A stretch of DNA of 64,000 nucleotides from Zhengitettix transpicula (Eukaryota; Arthropoda; Insecta; Orthoptera; Tetrigidae), in NCBI GenBank assembly GCA_037074705.1, contig JAYJMR010000032.1, positions 62,001 through 126,000 on the forward strand. The letters run 5' to 3'. Shown piece by piece: positions 1 to 12,009 of the stretch. Every line of letters starts with the position of its first letter. The first letter of the stretch is position 1. Below the pieces are notes generated by a model. It made no database searches and was not told where the DNA came from. It worked only from the letters and a program-made list of their open reading frames with translations. Position numbers and translations under genes: made by a program.

Positions 1-756
1 GTCCCCGCACACAGTGTATCCGCTTTCCGTGTCCACGCACTCCGTGTCTCCGCACACAGTGTCCCCGCACACAGTGTCCCCGCACACAGTGTCCCCGCAC
101 TCTGTGTCCCTGCACACAGTGTTCACGCACACAGTGTCCCCGCACACAGTGTCCCCGCACACAGTGTCCACGCGCACAGTGTCCCTGCATTCAGTGTCCC
201 TGCACACAGTGTCCCCGCACACAGTGTCCCCGCACACAGTGTTCCCGCACACAGTGTCCCCGCACACAGTGTCCCCGCACACAGTGTCCCCGCACACAGT
301 GTGCCCGCATTCCGTGTCCCCGCACACAGTGTCCCCGCACACAGTGTCCCCGCACACAGTGTCTCCGCACACAGTGTCCCGGCACACAGTGTCCCCGCAC
401 ACAGTGTCCCCGCTCTCCGTGTCCCCGCACTCCGTGTCTCCGCACACAGTGTCCCCGCACACAGTGTCCCCGAACACAGTGTCCCCGCACTCCGTGTCCC
501 TGCACACAGTGTCCCCGCACACAGTGTCCCCGCACACTGTGTCCCCGCACACAGTGTCCCCGCACACAGTGTCCCCGCACTCAGTGTCTCCGCACTCCGT
601 GTCCCCGCACTCAGTGTCCCTGCACACAGTGTCCCCGCACACAGTGTCCCCGCACTCCGTGTCCCTGCACACAGTGTCCCCGCACTCCGTGTCTCCGCAC
701 TCCGTGTCCCCGCACTCAGTGTCCCTGCACACAGTGTCCCCGCACACAGTGTCCCC
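1..756. repeat. Satellite A segment before the first 3.2-kb higher-order unit
   Basis: About 50 units entering from beyond the window edge. It starts inside a recognisable variant series: a GTATCC unit, a CTTTCC unit, GTGTTCACGCACACA at about 119 and GTGTCCACGCGCACA at about 165. The same series recurs at 2441, 5651, 15570, 17750, 27870, 33890, 40830, 50033 and 51961. This copy carries private changes, such as CTTTCC where the others have CTCTCC. The variant order after about 600 does not match what precedes 3981, so it lies outside the 3.2-kb duplication that follows. Confidence 0.8.
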
Positions 757-3700
757 GCACTCCGTGTCCCTGCACACAGTGTCCCCGCACACAGTGTCCC
801 CGCACACAGTGTCCCCGCACACAGTGTCCCCGCACACAGTGTCCCCGCACACAGTGTCCGTGCACACAGTGTCCCCGCACACAGTGTCCCCGCACTCCGT
901 GTCCCCGCACTCAGTGTCCCCGCACACAGTGTCCCCGCACTCCGTGACCCCGCACACAGTGTCCCCGCACACAGTGTCCCCGCACACAGTGTCCCCGCAC
1001 ACAGTGTCCCCGCACACAGTGTCCCCGCACACAGTGTCCCCGCACTCCGTGTCCCCGCACTCCGTGTCTCTGCACACAATGTCCCCGCACACAGTGTCCC
1101 CGAACACAGTGTCTCTGCACACAGTGTCCCCGCACACAGTGTCCCCGCACACAGTGTCCCCGCACACTGTCCCCGCACACAGTGTCCCCGCACACAGTGT
1201 CCCCGCTCTCCTTGTCCCCGCACTCCGTGTCTCCGCACACAGTGTCTCCGCACACAGTGTCCCCGCACACAGTGTCCCCGCACACAGTGTCCCCGCATTC
1301 CGTGTCCCCGCACACAGTGTCTCCGCACACAGTGTCCCTGCACACAGTGTCCCCGCGCACAGTGTCCCCGCACACAGTGTCCCCGCACACTGTGTTTCCG
1401 CACACAGTGTCCCGGCACACAGTGTCCCCGCACACAGTGTACCCGCTCTCTGTGTCCCCGCACTCCGTGTCCTTGCACACAGTGTCCCCGCACACAGTGT
1501 CCCCGCACACAGTGTCCACGCACACAGTGACCCTGCACACAGTGTCCCTGCACACAGTGTCCCCGCACACAGTGTCCCCGCACACAGTGTCCGCGCACAC
1601 AGTGTCCCCGCACACAGTGTGCCCGCATTCCGTGTCCCCGCACACAGTGTCCCCGCACACAGTGTCCCCGCACTCCGTGTCCCGGCACACAGTGTCCCCG
1701 CACACAGTGTCCCCGCACACAGTGTCCCCGCACACAGTGTCCCCGCACACAGTGTCCCCGCACACAGTGTCCCCGCACTCCGTGTCCCTGCACACAGTGT
1801 CCCTGCACACAGTGTCCCCGCACTCCGTGTCCCCGCACAGAGTGTCCCCGCACACAGTGTCCCCGCTCACAGTGTCCCCGCACACAGTGTCCCCGCACTC
1901 CGTGTCTTCGCACTCCGTGTCCCCGCACATAGTGTCCCCGCACACAGTGTCCCCGCACTCCGTGTCCCCGCACACAGTGTCCCTGCACACAGTGTCCCCG
2001 CACACAGTGTCCGCGCACTCAGTGTCCCCGCACACAGTGTCCCCGCACACAGTGTCCCCGCACTCCGTGTCTCCGCACTCCGTGTCCCCGCACTCCGTGT
2101 CCCCGCACACAGTGTCCCCGCACACAGTGTCTCTGCACACAGTGTCCCCGCACACAGTGTCCCCGCACACAGTGTCCCCGCACACAGTGTCCCCGCACAC
2201 AGTGTCCCCGCTCTCCGTGTTCCCGCACTCCGTGTCTCCTCACACAGTGTCCCCGCACACAGTGTCCCCGCACACAGTGTCCCCGAAACACAGTGTCCCC
2301 GCATTCCGTGTCCCCGCACTCCGTGTCCCCGCACACAGTTTCCCTGCACACAGTGTCCCCGCACACAGTGTCCCCGCACACAGTGTCCCCGCACACAGTG
2401 TCTCCGCACACAGTGTCCCGGCACACAGTGTCCCCGCACACAGTGTATCCGCTCTCCGTGTCCCCGCACTCCGTGTCTCCGCACACAGTGTCCCCGCACA
2501 CAGTGTCCCCGCACACAGTGTCCCCCCACTCCGTGTCCCTGCACACAGTGTTCTCGCACACAGTGTCCCCGCACACAGTGTCCCCGCACACAGTGTCCAC
2601 GCGCACAGTGTCCCTGCACACAGTGTCCCTGCACACAGTGTCCCCGCACTCCGTGTCCCCGCACTCCGTGTCCCTGCACACAGTGTCCCCGCACACAGTG
2701 TCCCCGCACACAGTGTCTCTGCACACAGTGTCCCCGCACACAGTGTCCCCGCACACAGTGTCCCCGCACACAGTGTCCCCGCACACAGTGTCCCCGCACA
2801 CAGTGTCCCCGCACACAGTGTCCCCGCTCTCCGTGTCCCCGCACTCCGTGTCTCCGCACACAGTGTCTCCGCACACAGTGTCCCCGCACACAGTGTCCCC
2901 GCATTCCGTGTCCCCGCACTCCGTGTCCCCGCACACAGTGTCCCTGCACATAGTGTCCCCGCACACAGTGTCCCCGCACTCCGTGTCCCCGCACACAGTG
3001 TCCCCGCACACAGTGTCCCCGCACTCAGTGTCCGCGCACACAGTGTCCCCGCACACAGTGTCCCCGCACTCCGTGTCTCTGCACTCCGTGTCCCCGCACT
3101 CAGTGTCCCTGCACACAGTGTCCCCGCAAACAGTGTCCCCGCATTCCGTGTCCCTGCACACAGTGTCCCTGCACACAGTGTCCCCGCACACAGTGTCTTC
3201 GCACACGGTGTCCCCGCACTCCGTGTCCCCGCACACAGTGTCCCCGCATTCCGTGGCCCCGCACACAGTGTCCCCGCACACAGTTTCCCGGCACACAGTG
3301 TCCCCGCACACAGTGTCCCCGCACACAGTGTCCCCGCACTCCGTGTCCCCGCACACAGTGTTTCCGCACTCAGTGTCCCCGGACTCCGTGTCTCCGCACA
3401 CAGTGTCCCTGCACACAGTGTCCCTGCACACAGTGTCCCTGCACACAGTGTCCCCGCACACAGTGTCCCCGCACACAGTGTCCCCGCACACAGTGTCCCC
3501 GCACACAGTGTCCCCGCACACAGTGTCCTCGCACACAGTGTCCCCGCACACAGTGTCTCCGCACACAGTGTCCCCGCACACAGTGTCCCCGCACACAGTG
3601 TCCCCGCACACAGTGTCCCCGCACACAGTGTCCCCGCACACAGTGTCCCCGCACACAGTGTCCCCGCACTCCGTGTCTCCGCACTCCGTGTCCCCGCACT

Positions 3701-3980
3701 CCGTGTCCCTGCACACAGTGTCCCCGCACTCAGTGTCCCCGCACTCCGTGTCCCTGCACACATTGTCCCCGCACACAGTGTCCCCGCACACAGTGTCCCC
3801 GCACACAGTGTCCCCGCACACAGTGTCCCCGCACACAGTGTCCCTGCACACAGTGTCCCCGCACACAGTGTCCCTGCACACAGTTTCCCCGCACACAGTG
3901 TCCCCGCACACAGTGTCCCTGCACACAGTGTCCCTGCACACAGTGTCCCCGCACACAGTGTCCCCGCACACAGTGTCCCC
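757..3980. repeat. Higher-order unit of satellite A, copy 1 (3.2 kb)
   Basis: First of two head-to-tail copies. Rare variants line up with the next copy at a constant offset. GTCCGTGCAC at about 855 matches 4079, CCGTGACCCC at 942 matches 4166, and the 13-bp register break at 1168 matches 4392, all at 3,224 bp. The triple A in CCGAAACACAG at 2286 matches 5493, and CCGTGGCCCC at 3251 matches 6458, both at 3,207 bp. The offset drops by 17 because copy 2 lost one unit and two further bases (13-bp unit near 4660). The left edge is between about 720 and 780, the right edge about 3980. Confidence 0.9.
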
Positions 3981-6900
3981 GCACTCCGTGTCCCTGCACA
4001 CAGTGTCCCCGCACACAGTGTCCCCGCACACAGTGTCCCCGCACACAGTGTCCCCGCACACAGTGTCCCCGCACACAGTGTCCGTGCACACAGTGTCCCC
4101 GCACACAGTGTCCCCGCACTCCGTGTCCCCGCACTCAGTGTCCCCGCACACAGTGTCCCCGCACTCCGTGACCCCGCACACAGTGTCCCCGCACACAGTG
4201 TCCCCGCACACAGTGTCCCCGCACACAGTGTCCCCGCACACAGTGTCCCCGCACACAGTGTCTCCGCACTCCGTGTCCCCGCACTCCGTGTCTCTGCACA
4301 CAATGTCCCCGCACACAGTGTCCCCGAACACAGTGTCTCTGCACACAGTGTCCCCGCACACAGTGTCCCCGCACACAGTGTCCCCGCACACTGTCCCCGC
4401 ACACAGTGTCCCCGCACACAGTGTCCCCGCTCTCCTTGTCCCCGCACTCCGTGTCTCCGCACACAGTGTCTCCGCACACAGTGTCCCCGCACACAGTGTC
4501 CCCGCACACAGTGTCCCCGCATTCCGTGTCCCCGCACACAGTGTCTCCGCACACAGTGTCCCTGCACACAGTGTCCCCGCGCACAGTGTCCCCGCACACA
4601 GTGTCCCCGCACACTGTGTTTCCGCACACAGTGTCCCGGCACACAGTGTCCCCGCACAGTGTACCCGCTCTCTGTGTCCCCGCACTCCGTGTCCTTGCAC
4701 ACAGTGTCCCCGCACACAGTGTCCCCGCACACAGTGTCCACGCACACAGTGTCCCTGCACACAGTGTCCCTGCACACAGTGTCCCCGCACACAGTGTCCC
4801 CGCACACAGTGTCCGCGCACACAGTGTCCCCGCACACAGTGTGCCCGCATTCCGTGTCCCCGCACACAGTGTCCCCGCACACAGTGTCCCCGCACTCCGT
4901 GTCCCGGCACACAGTGTCCCCGCACACAGTGTCCCCGCACACAGTGTCCCCGCACACAGTGTCCCCGCACACAGTGTCCCCGCACACAGTGTCCCCGCAC
5001 TCCGTGTCCCTGCACACAGTGTCCCTGCACACAGTGTCCCCGCACTCCGTGTCCCCGCACAGAGTGTCCCCGCACACAGTGTCCCCGCTCACAGTGTCCC
5101 CGCACACAGTGTCCCCGCACTCCGTGTCTTCGCACTCCGTGTCCCCGCACATAGTGTCCCCGCACACAGTGTCCCCGCACTCCGTGTCCCCGCACACAGT
5201 GTCCCTGCACACAGTGTCCCCGCACACAGTGTCCGCGCACTCGGTGTCCCCGCACACAGTGTCCCCGCACACAGTGTCCCCGCACTCCGTGTCTCCGCAC
5301 TCCGTGTCCCCGCACTCCGTGTCCCCGCACACAGTGTCCCCGCACACAGTGTCTCTGCACACAGTGTCCCCGCACACAGTGTCCCCGCACACAGTGTCCC
5401 CGCACACAGTGTCCCCGCTCTCCGTGTTCCCGCACTCCGTGTCTCCTCACACAGTGTCCCCGCACACAGTGTCCCCGCACACAGTGTCCCCGAAACACAG
5501 TGTCCCCGCATTCCGTGTCCCCGCACTCCGTGTCCCCGCACACAGTGTCCCTGCACACAGTGTCCCCGCACACAGTGTCCCCGCACACAGTGTCCCCGCA
5601 CACAGTGTCTCCGCACACAGTGTCCCGGCACACAGTGTCCCCGCACACAGTGTATCCGCTCTCCGTGTCCCCGCACTCCGTGTCTCCGCACACAGTGTCC
5701 CCGCACACAGTGTCCCCGCACACAGTGTCCCCCCACTCCGTGTCCCTGCACACAGTGTTCTCGCACACAGTGTCCCCGCACACAGTGTCCCCGCACACAG
5801 TGTCCACGCGCACAGTGTCCCTGCACACAGTGTCCCTGCACACAGTGTCCCCGCACTCCGTGTCCCCGCACTCCGTGTCCCTGCACACAGTGTCCCCGCA
5901 CACAGTGTCCCCGCACACAGTGTCTCTGCACACAGTGTCCCCGCACACAGTGTCCCCGCACACAGTGTCCCCGCACACAGTGTCCCCGCACACAGTGTCC
6001 CCGCACACAGTGTCCCCGCACACAGTGTCCCCGCTCTCCGTGTCCCCGCACTCCGTGTCTCCGCACACAGTGTCTCCGCACACAGTGTCCCCGCACACAG
6101 TGTCCCCGCATTCCGTGTCCCCGCACTCCGTGTCCCCGCACACAGTGTCCCTGCACATAGTGTCCCCGCACACAGTGTCCCCGCACTCCGTGTCCCCGCA
6201 CACAGTGTCCCCGCACACAGTGTCCCCGCACTCAGTGTCCGCGCACACAGTGTCCCCGCACACAGTGTCCCCGCACTCCGTGTCTCTGCACTCCGTGTCC
6301 CCGCACTCAGTGTCCCTGCACACAGTGTCCCCGCAAACAGTGTCCCCGCATTCCGTGTCCCTGCACACAGTGTCCCTGCACACAGTGTCCCCGCACACAG
6401 TGTCTTCGCACACAGTGTCCCCGCACTCCGTGTCCCCGCACACAGTGTCCCCGCATTCCGTGGCCCCGCACACAGTGTCCCCGCACACAGTTTCCCGGCA
6501 CACAGTGTCCCCGCACACAGTGTCCCCGCACACAGTGTCCCCGCACTCCGTGTCCCCGCACACAGTGTTTCCGCACTCAGTGTCCCCGGACTCCGTGTCT
6601 CCGCACACAGTGTCCCTGCACACAGTGTCCCTGCACACAGTGTCCCTGCACACAGTGTCCCCGCACACAGTGTCCCCGCACACAGTGTCCCCGCACACAG
6701 TGTCCCCGCACACAGTGTCCCCGCACACAGTGTCCTCGCACACAGTGTCCCCGCACACAGTGTCTCCGCACACAGTGTCCCCGCACACAGTGTCCCCGCA
6801 CACAGTGTCCCCGCACACAGTGTCCCCGCACACAGTGTCCCCGCACACAGTGTCCCCGCACTCCGTGTCCCCGCACACAGTGTCCCCGCACACAGTGTCC

Positions 6901-7200
6901 CCGCACACAGTGTCCCCGCACTCCGTGTCTCCGCACTCCGTGTCCCCGCACTCCGTGTCCCTGCACACAGTGTCCCCGCACTCAGTGTCCCCGCACTCCG
7001 TGTCCCTGCACACATTGTCCCCGCACACAGTGTCCCCGCACACAGTGTCCCCGCACACAGTGTCCCTGCACACAGTGTCCCCGCACACAGTGTCCCTGCA
7101 CACAGTTTCCCCGCACACAGTGTCCCCGCACACAGTGTCCCTGCACACAGTGTCCCTGCACACAGTGTCCCCGCACACAGTGTCCCCGCACACAGTGTCC
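3981..7200. repeat. Higher-order unit of satellite A, copy 2 (3.2 kb)
   Basis: Direct tandem copy of 757-3980. Besides the 17-bp loss relative to copy 1, it gained about three units near 6846-6905 (a CTCC unit and neighbours absent from copy 1) and then lost about two, so the late offset is 3,222-3,252. Point differences are few, for example CACACGGTG at 3204 versus CACACAGTG here, and CAGTTTCCCTGC at 2337 versus CAGTGTCCCTGC. This suggests a recent duplication. It ends where a GCTTACAG unit appears at about 7218, which copy 1 lacks. Confidence 0.88.
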
Positions 7201-8642
7201 CCGCACACAGTGTCCCCGCTTACAGTGTCCCTGCACACAGTGTCCCTGCACACAGTGTCCCTGCACACAGTGTCCCCGCACTCCGTGTCTCCGCACTCCG
7301 TGTCCCCGCACTCAGTGTCCCTGCACACAGAGTCCCCGCACACAGTGTCCCCGCACTCCGTGTCCCTGCACACAGTGTCCCCGCACACAGTGTCCCCGCA
7401 CCCAGTGTCCCCGCACACAGTGTCCTCGCACACAGTGTCCCTGCACACAGTGTCCCTGCACACAGTGTCCCTGCACACAGTGTCCCCGCACACAGTGTCC
7501 CTGCACACAGTGTCCCCGCACACAGTGTCCCTGCACACAGTGTCCCCGCACACAGTGTCCCCGCACTCCGTGTCCCTGCACACAGTGTCCCCGCACACAG
7601 TGTCCCCGCACACAGTGTCTCCGCACACAGTGTCCCCGCACACAGTGTCCCCGCACACAGTGTCCCCGCATTCCGTGTCCCCGCACACAGTGTCCCCGCA
7701 CACAGTGTCCCTGCACACAGTGTCCCTGCACACAGTGTCCCTGCACACAGTGTCCCTGCACACAGTGTCCCTGCACACAGTGTCCCCGCACACAGTGTCC
7801 CCGCACTCCGTGTCCCCGCACACAGTGTCCCTGCACACAGTGTCCCCGCACACACTGTCCCCGCACACAGTGTCCCCGCATTCCGTGTCCCCGCACACAG
7901 TGTCCCCGCATTCCGTGACCCCGCACTCCGTGTCTCCGCACACAGTGTCCCCGAACACAGTGTCCCCGCACACTGTGTCCCCGCATTCCGTGTCTCTGCA
8001 CACAGTGTCCCTACACACAGTGTCCCTGCACACAGTGTTTCCGCACACAGTGTCCCCGCAAACAGTCTCCCCGCACACAGTGTCCCCGCTTACAGTGTCC
8101 CTGCACACAGTTTCCCTGCACACAGTGTCCCCGCACTCCGTGAACCTGCACACAGTGTCCCTGCACACAGTGTCTCCGGACACAGTGTCCCCGCACACAG
8201 TGTCCCAGCACAGAGTGTCCCCGCACACAGTGTCCCCGCACACAGTGTCCCCGAACACAGTGTCCCCGCACACAGTGTCCCCGCATTCCGTGTCCCCGCA
8301 CACAGTGTCCGCACTCCGTGTCCCCGCACTCCGTGTCCCCGCACACAGTGTCCCTGCACACAGTGTCCCCGCACACAGTGTCCCCGAACACAGTGTCCCC
8401 GCACACAGTGTCCCTGCACACAGTGTCCCTGCACACAGTGTCCCTGCACACAGTGTCCCCGCACACAGTGTCCCCGCACACAGTGTTCCCGCACACAGTG
8501 TCCCTGCACACAGTGTCCCTGCACACAGTGTCCCCGCACACAGAGTCCCCGCACACAGTGTCCCCGCACACAGTGTCCCCGCACACAGTGTCCCTGCACA
8601 CAGTGTCCCTGCACACATTGTCCCCGCACACAGTATCTCCGC
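7201..8642. repeat. Satellite A edge segment beside satellite B
   Basis: About 95 units with a higher density of odd variants than the array interior: GCTTACAG (about 7218 and 8090), CACCCAGTG at 7410, CTACACAC at 8012, CAGTCTCC at 8065, GTGAACCTG at 8142, CAGCACAGAG at 8214 and CAGAGTCC at 8542. It holds a 13-bp unit GTGTCCGCACTCC at about 8306 followed by two CTCC units. That is the same series that elsewhere ends in CAAAGG, but here it continues with a normal CACACAG, so it may be the precursor form. Edge-enriched divergence is expected where unequal exchange homogenises an array less well. Confidence 0.82.
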
Positions 8643-8848
8643 AGAAAAACGCCTTTAGCTCCTTAAGGCTCCAGCTAGCGATTTGCTGGTGACGTCTTCC
8701 TCTTCAGCGGAAACGCTTCTATTAAATGAGACGCATAACTGACGCGAAAGGACGCACATTCTGGAGAAAACAAGCAAAAAGTGAAAAAAACAGAAAAAAA
8801 CGTAAAAACGGTTTTAGCTCCTAAACGGCTGCAGTTAGCGACATGCAG
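8643..8848. repeat. Divergent first unit of satellite B
   Basis: The outermost left unit differs from the consensus more than any interior unit. Examples are CTTAAGGCTCC in place of CTAAACGGCTGC, GATTTGCTGG in place of GACCTGCGGG, GACGTCTTCC in place of GACGTCATCG, and TTCTATTAAATGAG in place of TTCCATAGGATGAG. It belongs to the long, roughly 160-bp length class. The divergence gradient at the edge fits reduced exchange with the array interior. Confidence 0.82.
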
Positions 8849-9629
8849 GTGACGTCATCGTTATCAGATGGAACGCTTCCATAGCATGAGACCCATAACT
8901 CACGCGAAAAGACGCACATTTTGGAGAAAACAAGCAAAAAACGAAAAATACAGAAAAACGCCTTTAGCTCCTAAACAACTGCAGATAGTGACCTGCGGGT
9001 GACGTCATCGTCTTCAGCGGGAACGCTTCCATAGGATGAGACCAATAACTCACGAGAAAAGACGCACATTTGAGCGAAAAGAAGCATAAAGTGAAAAAAA
9101 CAGAAATCGCCTGTAGCTCCTAAACGACTGCTGCTAGCGACCTGCGCTTGACGTCATCGTCTTCAAGGGGGACGCTTCTATAAGATGAGACCAGTAACTC
9201 ACGAAAAAAGACGCACATTTGGGAAAAAACAAGCAAAAAGTAAAGAAACAGAAAAACGCCTTCAGCTCCTAAACGGCTGCAGCTAGCGACCTGCGGGTGA
9301 CGTCATCGTCTTCAGCGGGAACGCTTCCATAGGATAAGATCCATAACGGAAGCGAAAAGACGCACATTCTGAAAAAAACAAGCAAAAAGTGAAAAAAACA
9401 GAAAAAAACGGAAAAACGGCTTTAGCTCCTAAACGGCTGCAGTTAGTGACATGCAGGTGACGGCATCGTCTTCAGCTGCAACGCTTCCATAGGATGAGAC
9501 CCATAACTCATGCGAAAAGACGCACATTTGGAAGAAAACAAGCAAAAAACGAAAAAAACAGAAAAACGCCTTTAGCTCCTAAACAACTGCAGATATTGAC
9601 CTGCGGGTTTGGTCATCATCTTCAGCCGG

Positions 9630-11830
9630 AACGCTTCCATAGGATTAGACCCATAACTCACTCGAAAAGACGCACATTTGAGCGAAAAGAAACATAAAGT
9701 GAAAAAAACAGAAAAACGCCTGTAGCTCTTAAACGGCTGCTGCTAGCGACCTGCGGGTGACGTCATCGTATTCAGCGGGAACGCTTCTATAAGATGAGAC
9801 CCATAACTCACGCGAAAAGACGCACATTTGGGAAAAAATAAGCAAAAAGTAAAAAAAAACAGAAAAACGCCTTCAGCTTTTAACGGCTGCAGCTAGTGAC
9901 CTGCGGGTGACGTCATCGTTTCAGCTGGAACGCTTCTATAGGACGCGACCCATAACTGACGCGTAAAGACCCACATTCTGGAGAAAACAAGCAAAAAGTG
10001 AAAAAAACAGAAAAAAAACAGAAAAACGCCTTTAGCTCCAAAACGGCTGCAGCTAACGACATACAAGTGACGGCATCGTATTCCGCTGGAACGCTTCCAT
10101 ATGATGAGAGATATAACTCACGCAAAAAGACGCACATTTGGGAGAAAACAAGCAAAAGTAAAAAAAAACAGAAAAACGCCTGTAGCTCCTAAACGGCTGC
10201 AGCTAGCGACCTGCGGGTGACGGCAACGTCTTCAGCGGCAACGCTACCACAGGATGAGACCCATAACTGACGCGAAAGGACGCACATTTTGGAGAAAACA
10301 AGCAAAAAGTAAAAAAAACAGAAAAACGCCTTAAGCTTCTAAACAACTGCAGCTAGGGATCTGCGGGTGACGTCATCGTCTTCAGCGGGAACGCTTTAAT
10401 AGGATTAGACCCATACCTCACGCGAAAAGACGCACATTTGAGCGAAAAGAAGCATAAAGTTAAAGTTAGCGACATGCAGATGACGTCTTCGTCTTCAGCT
10501 GCAACGCTTCCATAGGATGAGACCCATAACTCACTCGAAAAGACGCACATTTGGAAGAAAACATGCAAAAAACGAAAAATACAGAAAAACGCCTTTAGCT
10601 CCTAAACAACTGCAGATATTGACCTGCGGGTGACGTCATCGTCTTCAGCGGGAACGCTTAAATATGATGAGACCCATAACTCACGCGAAAAGACGTACAT
10701 TTTTGAGAAAACAAACAAAAAGTAAAAAAAACAGAAAAACGCCTTTAGCTCCTAAACGGCTGCTGCTAGCGACCTGCGGGTGACGTCATCGTCTGCAGCG
10801 GGAACGCTTTCATAGGATTGGACCCATAACTAACGCGAAAAGACGCACATTTGAGCGAAAAGAAGCATAAAGTGAAAAAAACAGAAAAACGCCTGTAGCT
10901 CCAAAACAGCTGCAGCTAGCGACCTGCGGGTGACGGCATCGTCTCAGCGGCAACGCTACCATACGATGAGACCGATAACTGACGAGAAAGGACGCACATT
11001 TTGGAGAAAACAAGCAAAAAGTGAAAAAAACAGAAAAACGCCTTAAGCTTCTAAACAACTGCAGCTAGGGACCTGCGGGTGACGTCATCGTCTTCAGCGG
11101 GAACGCTTTAATAGGATTAGACCCATACCTCACGCAAAAAGACGCACATTTGGGAAAAAACAAGCAAAAAGTAAAAAAACAGAAAAACGCCTTCAGCTCC
11201 TAAACGGCTGCAGCTAGCGACCTGCGGGTGACGACATCGTCTTCAGCGGGAACGCTTCCATAGGATGAGACCCATAACGGAAGCGAAAGGACGCACATTC
11301 TGAAAAAAACAAGCAAAAAGTGAAGAAAACAGAAAAAAACGGAAAAACGCATTTAGCTCCTAAACGGCTGTAGTTAGCGACATGCAGATGACGTCTTCGT
11401 CTTCAGCTGCAACGCTTCCATAGGATGAGACCCATAACTCACGCGAAAAGACGCACATTTGGAAGAAAACAAGCAAAAAACGGAAAATACAGAAAAACGC
11501 CTATAGCTCCTAAACAACTGCAGATATTGACCTGCGGGTGACGTCATCGTCTTCAGCGGGAACGCTTCCACAGGATGAGACCCATAAATCATGCGAAAAG
11601 ACATACATTTTTGAGAAAAAAAACAAAAAGTGAAAAAAACTGAAAAACGCCTTTAGCTCCTAAACGGCTGCAGCTAGCGACCTGCGGGTGACATCATCGT
11701 CTTCAGCGGGAAAGGTTTTATAGGATTAGACCAATAACTCACGCGAAAAGACGCACATTTGAGCGAAAAGAAGCATAAAGTGAAAAAAACAGAAAAACGC
11801 CTGTAGCTACTAAACGACTGCTGCTAGCGA
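9630..11830. repeat. Satellite B internal duplication, copy 1
   Basis: A block of about 15 units whose private variants reappear 2.1-2.4 kb downstream. AGGATTAGACC at about 9640 pairs with 12022 (offset 2,382), and the CTCTTAAACGG unit at 9725 pairs with 12107. The ACATACAAGTGACGG unit at about 10060 pairs with 12431 (offset 2,371). The CGCTTAAATATGATG unit at 10655 pairs with 12762 (offset 2,107). Offsets then stay at 2,107-2,109 to about 11830. The block includes a segment at about 10210-10560 that the second copy lacks. Confidence 0.85.
10441..10500. repeat. Shortened satellite B unit (about 113 bp spacing)
   Basis: The spacing between consecutive GTGAC cores drops from 150 to about 113 bp here. 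The text runs AAGCATAAAGTTAAAGTTAG, fusing the A-rich end of one unit directly to GTTAGCGACATGCAG of the next. The missing part is the rest of the A-rich tail plus the GCCTTTAGCTCCTAAACGG start. The left part resembles the AGCGAAAAGAAGCATAAAG type and the right part the TTAGCGACATGCAGATGAC type, so this looks like an unequal recombination joint between two unit types. Confidence 0.8.
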
Positions 11831-12009
11831 CCTGCGGGTGACGTTATCGTCTTCAGCTGGAACGCTTCCATAGGATGAGAGATATTTAACTTACGCGAAA
11901 AGACGCACATTTTGGAGAAAACAAGCAAAATGTTAAAAAACATAAAAACGCCTGTAGCTCCTAAACGGCTGCATCTAGCGACCTGCGGGTGACGTCATCG
12001 TCTGCAGCG

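Larger units (their letters stand above)
1..8642. repeat. Satellite A, left block: 15-bp minisatellite array
   Basis: Uninterrupted tandem array of a 15-bp unit, GTGTCCCCGCACACA, about 575 copies. The most frequent variants are GTGTCCCTGCACACA (C to T in the single internal CpG), units ending CTCC or TTCC instead of CACA, and GTGTCTCCGCACTCC. The register is exact for long stretches: each 60-base row holds four units. It breaks at a few 13-, 14- or 16-bp units (about 1168, 2286, 4392, 4660, 5493 and 8309). All six frames of the consensus lack stop codons, which explains the long open frames. Variants are not random but recur in the same order at distance, so the array has higher-order structure. 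No gene, transposon or unique sequence is visible inside it. The host is unknown; a eukaryotic heterochromatic location is inferred. Confidence 0.97.

Noticed and set aside
1182..8666. Mucin-like VSPHT/VPAHS repeat protein
   Set aside because: Ser/Thr/Pro-rich pentapeptides look mucin-like, but the frame is not maintained. Synonymous sites are no more variable than others, since the commonest variant (CCG to CTG) alters the protein, and the array is interrupted by satellite B.
9494..9697. 67-codon open frame in satellite B, and similar ones of 64-99 codons at 9913-14541
   Set aside because: They span one to two repeat units, recur with the unit period and encode only translated repeat. 150 bp is a multiple of three, so short stops-free stretches are expected.
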